A DNA stretch of 64,000 nucleotides from Bidens hawaiensis (taxonomy: Eukaryota; Streptophyta; Magnoliopsida; Asterales; Asteraceae), in the NCBI GenBank assembly GCA_021521415.1, contig JAIQDT010001108.1, positions 186,001 to 250,000 of the forward strand. The letters are read 5' to 3'. A model generated the notes under the pieces. It made no database searches. It saw only the letters and a list, made by a program, of their open reading frames with translations, and was not told where the DNA came from. Positions 25,206 to 37,696 of this stretch are shown piece by piece. Made by a program: the position numbers and the translations under genes. The number at the start of each line of letters is the position of its first letter. Position 1 is the first letter of the stretch.

Positions 25206-25988
25206 CACCAGCCGAGTCTATGTCCGACAAAAGCTAGAGGGATTTGCCATCCTAACTTACTATGTCGAACGTAGAACTCACATACCATTCGTGTACCTGT
25301 ATACACATACTTCACATATACAATAATTACATTATAGCATAAGAACACTCTAGGCGTTCTTTACATCATTCATTTAACAACCATACCTCTTGTCGATACG
25401 TGCAATATCCGAAGATCGTTCACGCCCCGACAAGTATTCATTTGTAATGTTCATACATCTTCGATATATAATATTCGTATTTTATTTTTGACCTGACAGT
25501 ACGCGCAATATCCGAAGATCGTTCGCGTACCGACAAGCAATCATTCATATCCATCACATATATCACATATGGCATACACTTATCACTTAGGATAAATGTA
25601 TTAACAACACATCGAGTATGCACACAGCCCCGAAAACATAACACATAAATGGGGCTAGAAACTCACCTGAATCCTGTTACGCTCTCCGTTAATCGTTATT
25701 CCCTTCTTGAGCTGTGCACGGCTAACTGTATAATATTTACATGTATCAATTAACTACTACTACTCATGTTGTATTTCTATCTTTATACAACCCACAACGA
25801 ACGGGGGTCCGGGGGCAGCACCCCTGGCAGCGGGGTCTAGGGGCGGCAGCCCCTAGCAGGGTCCAAGGGGCAGAGCCCCTGGCTGGGGTCGAGCTGCCAG
25901 GTCAGCTTGGAAAAATTTTATTTACATTAACTGTCTTAACACATTTTCCATTAGGTTTTTAATTTATTTTCTAATCGAACTTGACTTT

Positions 25989-26390
25989 AGGCGAAGTTAA
26001 ACCTTAGGCGAACTTAGCTTTAGGCGAAGTTAAACCTTAGGCGAATTTAGCTTTAGGCGAAGTTAAACCTTAGGCGAACTTAGCTTTAGGCGAAGTTAAA
26101 CCTTATGCGAACTTAGCTTTAGGCGAAGTTAAACCTTAGGCGAACTTAGCTTTAGGCGAAGTTAAACCTTAGGCGAACTTAGCTTTAGGCGAAGTTACCA
26201 GCTAGGCGAACTTGGCCGTAGGCGAAGTTAAGCTTTGAAGGCGAAGTTAAGCTTTGAAGGCGAAGTTACCAGTTTGCAGGCGAAGTTATCAGTTTGCAGG
26301 CGAAGTTATCAGTTTGCAGGCGAAGTTATCAGTTTGCAGGCGAAGTTGCCCAGTTCGCAGGCGAAGTTGCCCAGTTCAGCTACGGGTTTG
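25989..26390. repeat. Tandem AGGCGAAGTT arrays inside solo LTR
   Basis: The first array (about 25989-26215) has a 33-base unit containing AGGCGAAGTTAAACCTT and AGGCGAACTTAGCTTT, about seven times. The second (about 26217-26390) has a unit near 22 bases with GCAGGCGAAGTTATCAGTTT. All share the GGCGAAGTT core. Confidence 0.85.
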
Positions 26391-27125
26391 GTTTTTATTA
26401 AGCATTTTGGCGATTTTAATACCCTTGTTATAGTTCGACACCACCCACTAACGTTCCCTAACCATTTCATTCGTATATATATCCCGTATATACTATAAAG
26501 CTTGGATCTTTAAGCTTAAGGACATTCAATAAAACATAAACTTTAAAGGTCAAGAACATACCTTTTGTGCTCGTTTGGATCTCGTTTAACTTGTTTAATC
26601 ACAACTAATCGTTTACTCTCTCTCGGATCTTGCTCGTTTCTCTCCCTCGGCCGCCGGTCATATATGGCGGTGTGTGGTGTGTGTGTGTTTTGGAGTTTGT
26701 AGAGATTATGATGGAAATGAAATGAGGGTTTAGGGTTTTAGGTTGGTTTAGGGGATATTTATATCCCTTAAAGCCCATGGACCTAAAGCCCATTCTCATT
26801 TAACCCATCTTAATTAATCTAAATCCATGATCCGTTCTTTACTCGATATTAATTAATTAATAACGCGGAAATCACTAAACGTAACTTTCTTTATTCAACA
26901 TTATAAATTTTTGGATGTTACACACAGCCATAATAAATTTGTTCAGAAATAGTGGTGGCTGTGTAAAGGCTATTTTGGAGTCCGTTATAATTACAAAATA
27001 AAGTCCCAGATGAAACTATATGTTGGCGGAAAATAATGACGACGGAGTCCGAAAATAGCATCTACACAGCCATAATAATTTCGTTCAGAAATAGTGGTGG
27101 CCGTGTAAAGGCTATTTTGGAGTCC

Positions 27126-28746
27126 GTTATTATTACAAAATTATAAAATAGTAATTATAAAATAATATATATAAAACAAATTTTAAAAATATATATTTAT
27201 AAAATTAAATACATATTAAAAATAATAGTGGTGACTGTAATTTAATAGTAAATATTAAATAATATATATAAAATATATTTTAAAAATATATTTTTATAAA
27301 ATTAAATATATATAATTTTAATAATGGTGACTGTGTATATGCTATTTTGAACTTATGTGCTACCAGTGCAGTTGTCGAGAGCTGGCAGAACACTTTAGTA
27401 GTTCCCCTTCATAAATCCCAACAGTGTCCTTTATTGGGGATTGTGGCGATTGTGGGGATCAGCACTAGCACTCACTAGCACTGGTCAGCCACATAATAGA
27501 GTCCCGTATCAACCTTAATGGGGTTTCCAGTATCAATAAAGATGGCACCGATGCGCCCACGAAGGGTGAATCGAGCAATCTTTGTTTTTTGATAATTTCG
27601 GTGTCAACGACTCCATGATAGGTCGCAAGGGCCTCCACAGCTGATAGAGGAGATATGCGGGCATAACGGTACCTGTATAGGGTACTTTATTTAAAGTTAT
27701 CTCGTGTATCCTAGCGGATTTGACATTCAGGTTACTGGAGTGCTGCGACCGACAGAGATACGCGGGCATAATTATTATACCCCATTTTTTGTGGGGAAAA
27801 CCCGTAACCGTGGGCCGACACAGATTCCGGTGACTTGCTTGCCAGTGAGTGGAGAGCCACTGCAAAGAACTGCTGTGTTGATGCTATTTTTGGAGTGCTT
27901 ATCCAGAAGAATTGCTAATAAACAAGAAGATGATTATGAATTAGTCGCTGTATAGAATTTGACGTAATATCCTGTGCTTTTTGATGTAATTATTCAAATT
28001 TGTAATTTATTATTGGTTTAATATCAAATTTGTGTTGTTATTAGTATAAATCAGTTTATATTAGAATATATAATATTATTTTATATTGCCTCTTTGACTC
28101 TTACATAAAAAAATAAAAAAATAATTAAAAAAAAACTTAATCAGCCACAGATCGGTCGATCAGTGGCGGATCAATGTTCAAACATATGTACACCGTCTGG
28201 TAACAATTTCAAACATTACAACGCACAAACCCTAACCCTAACACACCGATTCCAGCTACTATCGTCGCCCTTTAACATAACCTATTACAGATCGGACCCG
28301 GCAACATCAAGGTAAGTAAAATACTTGTATTATACTCTAGTTTGATATAGGTTTTGATTTAGACTAAGGGTTAGGGTTTGAGCATACCCATCGGGTTTGG
28401 ATTTGATTTGAAAAACTGGTTGGATTCAGGGTTTGATAATGAAACGGGTTTGGGTTACGGGTATGAAAACGGGTTTGGGTTACAGATTTGAAAACGGGTT
28501 TGTATTACGGGTATGGGTTACGAGTTTGGGTTATAAAACGGGTTTGGGTTACGGGTTTGATATTGAAACTGGATTGGGTTACGGGTTTGGGTTACGGGTT
28601 TGATATTGAAACTAAATTGGGTTACGGGTTTGATAATTAAACAGGTTTGGGTTACGGGATTGTTAATGAAACGGGTTTGGTTTACGGGATTAGCATAGAT
28701 GGCAAATAAAATAAAACTAAACATTATATTTATATCTTAAACATAG
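27126..28746. other. Transposon-derived spacer with an unidentified open frame
   Basis: AT-rich sequence is followed at 27704-27955 by an open frame of 83 residues with no recognised motif (segments GHNYYTPFFVGKTRNRGP and QEDDYELVAV). Its codon-like composition differs from the AT-rich flanks, so it may be a fragment of a transposon-borne protein. The short tract CCCTAACCCTAA at about 28227 looks telomere-like but is too short to mean anything. Confidence 0.4.
28395..28690. repeat. GGGTTTGGGTTACGG-type tandem repeat
   Basis: Roughly ten degenerate units of 25-35 bases with a GGGTTTGGGTTACGGG core lie just upstream of the ATG at 28747. Confidence 0.8.
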
Positions 28747-30254
28747 ATGGCGAATAGATACATTGAAGGGGATGACCAACTTGATGGATACGCGAATTTG
28801 AGGTTTGACCCGGAGTCCGATTACCATATCCGGTTTACGCAGCTTCGGAAAATGGCGCCAAAACCTACCTCGACCTTGTCTGAGCGGTTTATAAAAAGTG
28901 TTTGGGCAGAAGACAGGATAGAAAAAATTGTTGGGAAGAATACATCATGGGAGAGATTGTTTACCGCCCAGCAGGCAGCGTACCGGGCGCTCAGGCTAGA
29001 GTTTTACTCTACGTTCGTTTTCAGGTATTTTTTTCCTTTTCAATTAACTTATAAAGTAGATTGAACCAACGTGTAAATATTGTTTCAGGCCACGCCAGGA
29101 GGGAGATCTGCCAGTCGAGATGCTGGCTCCTGGTGCAGATACTAGTCAGGCGGAGGTTCAGTTCCATATGTTCGGGGATGAGTGTTATATGTCAATGGAG
29201 GAGTTTGCATTGGCGTTGGGCTTGTACACACTTCAGGATTTAACCGACCCTGTTTACACGGAGAGCATACACGATACACCAGATGACGTGTGGAGGCGTT
29301 TTTGGACGGCGATTAGCGATACACCTTGGCCTATGGTCGGCGAAGAATACGCCCCAGACTGCAAAGTCTCATCCATCAGGGACCCGTTGCACAGGTTTGT
29401 ATATGTATATGTATAATATATTATAATATAATGTAATATGATATAATAATATTTTATTGTATTTTTGTACAGGTACCTACGCAGGCTTATCGCTCAGACC
29501 GTACAGGGTCGTCACCTGGGGGCAGAGCACTGCAACCTCCGTGACATGTTTTTTTTTTTTTTGCGGTGCCTGCTTACTTGGAGACACTGCAACCTAGCCC
29601 GCGCTTTCGACGACTACTTCGCCATTTACTGGCACAGGCAGGGACGCGGGTCGTTGGTCGGTGGCACGTTCGTTACGGGGATTGCGATTGCTTTGGGCTA
29701 CGGGGACCGACTGGATGACCTACCCATTCAGCCGTCGCTTCCACCGCGAGAGCTGGACCGTTTACGGGTAGCGGACATGCGCACCGTCCGGAACATTAAC
29801 TTCCGGTATCACCTGGTCACTGATTTGGATGTCGACCTGTACGAAGAGGTCCCACTTGTTGAGCCTCCGCCAATCGAGGAACCGGAGGTGCATATTCAGG
29901 TCGCCGAGGTTGACGGTGATGAGGGCGAGGAGGACGGTGATCAGGTACGTTCTATTTTATCGTTTAATTTTTCTTTTGTATCTTCGTCTTATTAACGTTA
30001 ATTTATCGTGTTCATAACAGCCACCGCATCAGCACCCGCAGCACGTTACACGTACACATCGCGTCGTGCGTTTGGATGCGGCCACTAACTCCCGCTTATG
30101 GAGACTAGAGCGTGACGTGTCATAGATACACGGTCAGATGACCTGGATGGTTGGGTATATGTCTGCCCAGCAGCATGGAGCCCAGTACACAGTACCAGCG
30201 CCATGTTTCAACGAGGAGGGGAGCAATGACGACGCGGGTGGTGCTGCATTTTAG
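28747..30254 (+). pseudogene. Spliced transposon-type ORF (Athila ORF-1 / plant transposon-like), one stop
   Basis: Four exons keep phase through GT-AG introns: 28747-29024, 29089-29394, 29473-29944 and 30021-30254. The joined frame is open except for TAG at 30123-30125, close to its C terminus; the frame after that stop stays open to TAG at 30252-30254. Motif-like stretches are MSMEEFALALGLYT, DPLHR/YLRRLIAQTV across the exon 2-3 junction, LFGG-like LVGGTFVTGIAIALGYGD, and a Pro/Glu-rich acidic tail. This layout resembles the plant protein family called Athila ORF-1 and related transposon ORFs in asterid genomes; I cannot assign it firmly. No LTRs were found around it. It lies downstream of the MULE-OTU segment and could be a second gene of that element or an unrelated insertion. 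Confidence 0.6.
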
Positions 30255-31270
30255 ATTTGTATTTTGTATGCTGTTACTTTTTCCTGAACTCGTTTGGTTT
30301 TTTTTCCCAAACTCGTAATGTATTAATTATTATTTTATAAATCTGGTTATGCGTTATGCTTATTTTGTTCGTTTTCAATTTAAAAATTATTGTTTGGTTA
30401 TTACTTTAAAACCGATCACAAATTGGTTACATATGACATTTTAACATAATCACAAATTGGTTACATACGACATACAAAAAAAGAAAACAAACATAATTCG
30501 TTTTGTACGTTTTTAATTTTAAAAGTGTTGTTTCGTTGTCACCTTCCAAAACCGATCAAAAAATGGTTACACCCGACTAACAAAAAGACAAAACAAACAA
30601 AATAAATTAAATAAAACAAAAGACAACAAAAAGATAAAAACATAATAAAATAAAATAAAAATACAACTAAAAAACAAAAAAAAACACATGTTTCCAAAAC
30701 AGCCACCTAATCCGTGACTGATCGGATGATGTGTGACTGATTGGGTGAACGTTCTGGAAACATCATATGGTGTATGTAAAAATCCCTTTATAAAATTTTG
30801 ATTTGTTGTTTTCAAGGGGATATGATGAAGATTTAGAAAGAATATCTTTAACTAAGCTCTAAAAGATATGGTAGCAACAAGCAAAACTATAGTGGTAATT
30901 AATATCTTAAACATTTGTATAACCTATATTCCCACAAAAGTATTCAGGCATATGACTGAAAAACATCGGTTGGTCACGTGGTTCTTTCTATTCATCACTT
31001 CAGTATAGATAAACCACACCGATGCTATGAAAAGAAAACTAACAGAAAATGTATACACTATATAATGAGATGGTTAATAAAGTAACATTAATATAATATA
31101 ACATACTGAGGATGGTTCAAATGAAAATCACTCGTATTTATTAATATTTAAATGAACAAGCGGAGCGTTTTATATTTGTTTGTTTGTTTATTATGAAACG
31201 AATATAAACAAACTTTCCAACTTTATGTCAAACAGTTTATGAATGTTTTGTTCGTTTATAGGTCTATTTA
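30255..31270. other. AT-rich spacer
   Basis: A-rich stretches at 30580-30690 give spurious open frames on the minus strand. No gene is visible. It ends with the ATTTA (31266-31270) target duplication of the next element. Confidence 0.5.
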
Positions 31271-32290
31271 TGAAGAGGTAGGTCCCAGCAGAGACCAGTT
31301 GGTCCCGCAAGACTCACCTTGAACAGGGACGTCTGCGCAAAGGCCATCTGCTCCCGCAGGACCCACCATGCTCATAGAATCTTACGCGCAGTACGCAAGC
31401 TGTACACGCAGGGAAAGCCTCCCAATGGTGAAGTACCCCGCCTGTTCCCGCAGTTGCGGATACAAGCCATCAGGGAAGGCTACCCGCAGACAGCAGGGCT
31501 ACACGCACAAGACACTAGCTACTTCAGCAGTCACGTGAAGGAATGAGCAAGGCGGGAACAATCCCGCCCAAATGAGCCAGTCTGATTCTGAAAGATCTTT
31601 TGTACCATACCTACCAAGGTATGGATAGGACAGACGATCTGACCAGAACAGCCCATGAGCCAATCACAGGGTGACAGCTCACCGACAACAGTGCGAGGAG
31701 GAGCACCCTCTAGTACTATTTGTCACTATTAGCCGCTGCCTACTCACCAACCCTTACTGTGGAGCATGCGCAGCCTACAGTTGGTGGAATAGTGTTACTG
31801 TTGGCCGTAACCTATTCACCAACCAGCATGGCCTGCGTACAATCCACAGTAAGTGGGACGTGCATAGTCTACAGTTGGTGGAATAGTGCAGCCGACTTTG
31901 TTACTGTTGGCCGTAACCTACCCACCAACCAGTATGGCCTGTGCGTAATCCACTGTTGGTTGAACAGGAATACTATTCAGCCGGCTGTACCTTCTAGAAA
32001 ACCTACCTTCGGCTATAAATACTACAACATCTTGGAATGGTAAGATCATCTGCTATCCAGCTATCTAGCAATCTCTTAATATACACTTATATTCAGAGCA
32101 ACCTAGTCTGATTCTCACGCCGGAGGGTGGTCACAAGGAGGAACCCCCCCCCTTCTCAGTGACGAGCTTACGGTGTTTGTTTTGCAGGTCTCCTGAAGAA
32201 CAGCCTTCTCAGCTAGACCTCATTCGTGGGAAACATTACTTAACCCCCAGATTATCTATAATCTGTACTGGGTCACTTAGTGTTTCTTCA
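31271..32290 (+). repeat. 5' LTR of Tat-like element
   Basis: It contains an internal duplication of about 120 bases around TTGGTGGAATAGTG...CTGTTGGCCGTAACCTA (31775-31960). Pol II promoter signals lie near its centre-right. Open frames in it have no protein meaning; the same frames recur in the 3' LTR. Confidence 0.92.
32012..32021 (+). promoter_or_regulatory. LTR TATA box
   Basis: GCTATAAATA lies in the 5' LTR (the same in the 3' LTR at about 43476), followed by a region that would be the start of the R segment. This is the likely promoter of the genomic RNA. Confidence 0.65.
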
Positions 32291-32291
32291 T

Positions 32292-32308
32292 TGGCGCCAT
32301 CCGTGCAC
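32292..32308 (+). other. Primer-binding site
   Basis: TGGCGCCATCCGTGCAC begins one base after the 5' LTR. TGGCGCC followed by a variable stretch is the usual primer-binding form of plant Tat elements; the exact tRNA is not assigned. Confidence 0.75.
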
Positions 32309-32348
32309 AAAAGCTAGAACTATTTTAGTTTTCACAATTTCTGAAGAA

Positions 32349-35300
32349 ATGGTTAACGTTACTCCGGTCCAAAGGCCTGTAACTGACCAAGAAACCCCGG
32401 TAACCACCCCAGCAACTGGGGGAACACCGGCGGTTATACAATCCTTACGAACACTACCCCGACTACCCAAGCCGGGGCAAGTGGAGTAAATATTCCATTG
32501 GGGTTCACCGATACCCAACTGGAAAAACGAACGAAGGTCCCTCGCCAAACACTAGATCAAGTGAAGGCGTGGGCCGAAGCACGGCAAAGAGAATTCCAAG
32601 CCGAATTGGATGAACGCTTGCGTTCAGCTCAACAGGCTGACGAATTCACCAGTACTCGCCAACACCTCAATATGAGCAGTGACTGCGAGTACTCAGAAGA
32701 CGAGTTGGAGTCTGATACCGACGCGAACCCTCGCCATAAGGCGAAAGGGAAGCGTAAGGACACGGACGTCCAACCAAAAAGGAATTTTGGGGAAGCTTTT
32801 AAACCAATCGCGGAGAGAAACCCGCGTGACTTCTCCAAAACCTTTAGACCAACTGCTACAAATGCAGGAAGGTCAAAATTCGCAAGAGACATTGCGGAGG
32901 CAATCGCCCCGAGAAGTGCCAAACAAATGTCAAACATTGGCACTTATGATGGTCTATCCGACCCAGACGACCATCTGAACAGGTTCATTGCGGGGGCTAC
33001 CGTCAGCAACTAGACGGAACCCACGTGGTGCTACATGTTCCAGATGACTCTGGTCGGAGCAGCCAGGGCATGGTTCGATCGTTTACCGATCCACCACATA
33101 TATGACTGGGCGGACTTTCAGAACAAGTTCAGCCAGCACTTCAGCCAACAGAGGAAGTACACTGAAGAGCAGTGGACGATCCTCAACTGCGTGAGAGAGG
33201 AGGATGAATCTTTACTAGACTTCATCACTCGCTTCAACTCCAAAAAGCTTAGTCTCGGCAACATAAGTGAGGATCTGGTTCGCGCCGCCTTCATCCAAGG
33301 CGCCGAATACCCAGAACTTATCCGCACGTTGACGGGTAAGGATGGCATGCCATCCACATGGGATGCCATCATGACGGCGGCAAAGCGCTTTGCCGAGACG
33401 GAAAAGCAACTGGGAAGGGACCTTCCCCAGAGTACGCACCTCTACACGCAAAGGACAAGAGAGAACAATGTCCGGATCGCCCGGCAGAACAAAAAGAGGA
33501 GGCTAGGTATTTGGCAGTCAAGGGTAAACTTTGACACCTCATCCAGCTCTCGCCCTCTTGTTGGCGGAAGGGACAACACACACCCTTCAAATCGAAAACA
33601 CCGGTGGACGCCACTCACAAAGAGCGTCACGGAAATATTTGCCACGGAAAAATTGCCATGGCCCAAAGCCCCATCGATCCGGCAGAAACCTAATGCGGAT
33701 CAAAGCAAATCCTGTGATTTCCACGGGACAAAGGGTCATGGTACTGAAGAGTGCACATCCTTGAAGGATATTATTGAAACATTTGTTAAGGATGGAAGGC
33801 TTGCACATCTCGTGGCATCGATCAGGAAGGGAGGAAGGAATGACAACCGGTACAGAGGTAACGGACGAAAGCCCGTCGACATCAGCATCAACATGGTTCA
33901 TGGCAAGGTCAGAGGAAGAAAAAGACGGGTGATAGAACCATGCGCGTGGAAGGAAGCTGAGGTGCGCTTCCCGCGAGTGCCAGGAGGCCCCAGCAAAGAA
34001 GGCCCCATCGTCATCAGAAGCCAGCTGGGGCACTACATCACCTCCCGCACTCTTGCTGACAACGGCGCTTCGTCGACAGTGATGTACAGGCAGTTCTTTG
34101 ATAAGCTGGATGATGAAGACAAGGAACGCTTGGAAACGGTCTACGCTTCAATGGAAGGGTTTGATGGCAGTACAGAAACACCCCTGGGTATCCTATCTTT
34201 CCCCGTTACTCTTACTGATGGGAATCATTCACGCACAGAAGACGTGGATTTTGTCGTGATGAAAAAGCCACACCACACATACGACATCCTATTCGGAAGA
34301 GATGGGATGGCAAGATTCAACGCCGTGGTATCTTCAGTCCACGGCATGATGGGATGGCCAACAGCTGAGGGTGTAGCAATGATCTCTGGCATTCCCCAGG
34401 TATGCATTGCATCTGTCTCATCTAAACCCAAACCGAAGAAGGCTAAACCAACCGTCACTGAACCAGAAAAATGGGCCTTCAATGGCAAATACCCCGACCA
34501 GGCCGTTACCATTGGACCAACAATTGTTGATCCCACCCGCACCTTACTCAAGCGCTTACTGCAGAAAAACGCTGACATCTTTGCGTGGACACCAGCTGAC
34601 ATGACTGGTGTACCCCGAAGTAAGGCGGAGCATAAGCTCAAATGCGATCCGGCTGTTACGCCAATCGTACAAAAGCGCAGGGTAATGGGGCCTGAACAAA
34701 CTAACGCGTGTAGAACCCAAGTCAAGGAACTCCTTGACGCAGGCATCGTACGCGTTAGTAGATATCAAACATGGGTTGCAAATCCCGTAATGGTACCGAA
34801 GAATGACAAACAATGGCGCATGTGCATAGATTTCAAAGATTTGAACAAAGCATGCCCCAAAGATTGTTATCCGTTACCAGAAATTGATCTCAAAGTGGAT
34901 TCGTTGGCGCCATTTCGCCTTAAATGCTTCTTGGATGCGTATAAGGGGTATCACCAAATCCACATGGCCATTGATGACCAGGACAAAACCGCATTTCGGA
35001 CGCCCGATGGTACATTTTGTTATAAAATGATGCCATTCGGACTTAAGAATGCAGGGTCCACGTACCAACGACTAATGGACAAAGAGTTCCATGCCCAAAT
35101 CGGGAGAAACTTGGAAGTCTATATGGATGATTTGGTCATCAAAAGCCTCGAGCCTGAGGCGATGTTGAAAGACATTGAAGAAACTTTCAACACGCTCCGA
35201 AAGATAAACATGAAGCTCAACCCGAGCAAGTGTTCATTTGGGATGGAAGAAGGGAAATTCTTGGGAGTCATTGTTACTAAAGATGGCTTTAGAGCGAACC

Positions 35301-37696
35301 CTGAAAAGGTCGAAGCCATTGTTAAAATGGAATCACCTACCACCATCAAACAGGCTCAGACACTGAATGGGCGACTAGTCGCACTTAATCGCTTCTTGGC
35401 AAACCATGCGGATAAGTCGTTTCCTTTCGTGTCAACACTGAGAAACTGCTTGAAGAAAACGCACTTCCGCTGGACACCAGAAGCGGAAGCAGCTTTTCAG
35501 GAGATTCGGTCACGCCTGATCGAACTCCCAACGCTTACAGCACCACAAGCGGGAGAGGAGTTAATCCTATACCTTTCCGCAACAGATAGAGCAACCGGGG
35601 CAGTCTTGCTGGTAGAACGAAAGGGCATCCAGATGCCAATCTATTATGTTAGCCGTGTACTAACAGACGTAGAAACCCGGTACTCTACCCTCGAAAAATT
35701 GGTCTTAGCACTTATACACGCTTCACGCAGGTTAAGACGATATTTCCAGGGCCACCCAATCACCATTCTCACCAACTTCAAACTCTCAAATGTTCTAGGC
35801 AAACCCGAATTATCGGGACGTCTAGCCAAATGGGCAATTGAATTGGGAGAATATGCAATTAAGTACAAGCCAAGACCAGCCATAAAAGGCCAGGTCTTGG
35901 CCGATTTTATTGCAGAAGTCCCCGTTTCGCGGGAAAAAGAGTGCCAGGAGGAGGCTCAACCCTCCCCAGCACAGGACGTCAATGATGTCTGGCGACTCTA
36001 CACTGATGGAGCAGCCAGTAACGAGGGTTCAGGCGCAGGGTTAAAATTAACCAACCCAGCAGGCCAAGAATATACTTACGCTATTCGGCTGGACTTTCCA
36101 AGTACGAATAACGAAGCCGAATATGAAGCATTCTTGGCCGGTTTGAGAATTGCGCGTAAGATGGGAGTGAAAAACTTAGAAGCCCACGTGGATTCCATGC
36201 TGGTGGCCAACCAAATAAATGGAACATACACGGCTGTGAATGACACCATGGCCCTGTACCTCGCCCAGGCAAAAACCCTTATGCGTGATTTTAGTGATTG
36301 TAAAGTCATACACGTCAAGCGCAGCGAAAACAAATCTGCGGATGCGTTAAGCAAGCTTGCATCACTAGCCTTCACCCACTTGGGAAAGGACATCCGCATT
36401 GAACTCCTCGAAGCACCATCAGTCCCGCACAAGGAAATTTGTGTCATCCAGAACAATACAGAAACATGGATGACACCAATAATAAATTACCTTGCAGCAG
36501 GAATACTACCAGAGTCAAAAACACAGGCAAGAAAACTACGCTGTAAAGCACTGAATTATCAACTCGTCAATGACATCCTTTACAGACGTAACTTTCTTGG
36601 CCCACTCTTGAGATGCGTGGACAACCAAGATGCCGACTACCTCCTAAGGGAAGTACACGAAGGCATCTGTGGGGTACACGCAGGCCCCCGCGCTGTTGTA
36701 GCCAAGCTAAACAACGCGGGATACTTTTGGCCGGGGATGCATACGGATGCACTGGCATACATCAGAAAATGCAGGTCTTGCCAGCTTTACGCACCTAACA
36801 CGCATCGCCCAAAAAACGAACTGGTTCCAGTCACTTCTTCGTGGCCATTTCAGAAGTGGGCCATCGATGTGACAGGCCCATTTCCTACAGCAGCAGGAAA
36901 TGTTCAGTTCCTAGTGGTAGCCATCGACTACTTCACCAAGTGGATAGAAGCAAAACCTTTAGCCCAAACAACCGCAAAGCATATCAAAAAATTTATTTGG
37001 GAATTTATAATTTGTCGTTTTGGACTTCCACAGAATTTGGTGAGCGATAACGGCACCAACTTTGCTGACAAGAAGCTACAACAGTGGCTGAAAGAACTTC
37101 AAATCACCCACACCTTTACCTCAGTGGCACACCCGCAAGGTAATGGTGAGGTGGAGAGAGCAAACAAGAGCATCGTCGAAGGCATCAAGAAAAGACTTTT
37201 GAAACACAGATCCGGCTGGGTGGACGAGCTTCCGCACGTCCTTTGGGCAAACAGAACGCTGAAGAAGGCCAGTACGGGGGAAACCCCGTTCAGCCTCACT
37301 TATGGCACGGAAGCCATGGTCCCGGTCGAAATTGGTCTACCCTCACCAAGGGTCTTGAGTCAGCCAGAAGACAATGATGCGGAAAGACGGTTGGATCTTA
37401 TGCTAACCGAGGAACGCAGAGACTTAGCCGCAGTGCGTGAAGAGAATTACAAACGACAAATGCAAAAGTACTACAACACGCGGGTAAAACTCTGCAACTT
37501 CAAGGAAGGAGACTACATACTGCGTAACAACGAGGCTTCGAACCAAGAACGCCCAGGAAAGTTGGCCCCAGTCTGGGAAGGGCCATATGTTATCAAACAA
37601 GTTCTGGGAAAGGGCGCATACCGGCTCGAAAGGCTCGATGGCACTCCCATCCCAAGAACATGGAATGGAGCTCAATTACGCAAATGTTATATGTAG
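32349..37696 (+). pseudogene. Gag-pol polyprotein of Tat-like element, two early lesions
   Basis: The first likely ATG is 32349. The frame that it opens ends at 32489 and the main frame takes over, implying a small indel near 32440. A TAG at 33011-33013 breaks the main frame inside gag; from 33035 to 37696 it is open. Domains in order: gag core (FQMTLVGAARAWFDRLP at about 33035), a C-x2-H-x4-H-x4-C knuckle (CDFHGTKGHGTEEC near 33715), protease (LADNGASSTVMY, with Asn where Ser or Thr is usual), and reverse transcriptase with YMDD at 35120-35131. RNase H follows, then a second RNase H (LYTDGAASNEGSGAG; ENKSADALSKLAS). Integrase has an HHCC region, DVTGPFP and SDNGTNF, and an E in NGEVERANKS, ending in a GKLAPVWEGPYVI tail. 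Apart from the lesions all catalytic blocks look intact. Confidence 0.9.

Larger units (their letters stand above)
24337..26922. mobile_element. 2.6-kb solo LTR with CACAG target duplication
   Basis: The insert begins TGTAAGGCCCCG and ends GGATGTTACA, with TGTAA/TTACA inverted ends. Perfect 5-base direct repeats CACAG flank it at 24332-24336 and 26923-26927. The sister unit at 27044-27125 gives the empty site, in which CTACACAGCCATAATAA is continuous. It has no coding capacity. Internal features are tandem arrays, listed separately, and a GC-rich hairpin-prone stretch at 25803-25900. Its length and ends suggest a long-LTR Gypsy family such as the Tekay/Del type; this is inference. Confidence 0.85.
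24303..27125. repeat. Two tandem fold-back units, the first split by an insertion
   Basis: The second unit is intact: arm GGAGTCCGAAAATAGCATCT... at 27044-27072 and the inverted arm TGGCCGTGTAAAGG...GGAGTCC at 27098-27125. The first unit has its left arm at about 24311-24336 and its remainder at 26923-27000. Partial copies continue to about 27350. Confidence 0.7.

Noticed and set aside
28205..28240. Telomere-like CCCTAACCCTAA
   Set aside because: Only about two units; too short for an interstitial telomere.
30567..30815. Phe/Leu-rich minus-strand open frame
   Set aside because: It comes from A-rich low-complexity DNA and has no motif.
31319..32043. Several open frames in the 5' LTR, repeated at 42781-43505
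   Set aside because: They lie in LTR DNA, recur in both LTRs only because the LTRs are copies, and have no protein motifs.
33011..33013. TAG in gag considered as programmed read-through
   Set aside because: The stop lies within gag rather than at the gag-pol border, and a second lesion lies upstream, so mutation is simpler.
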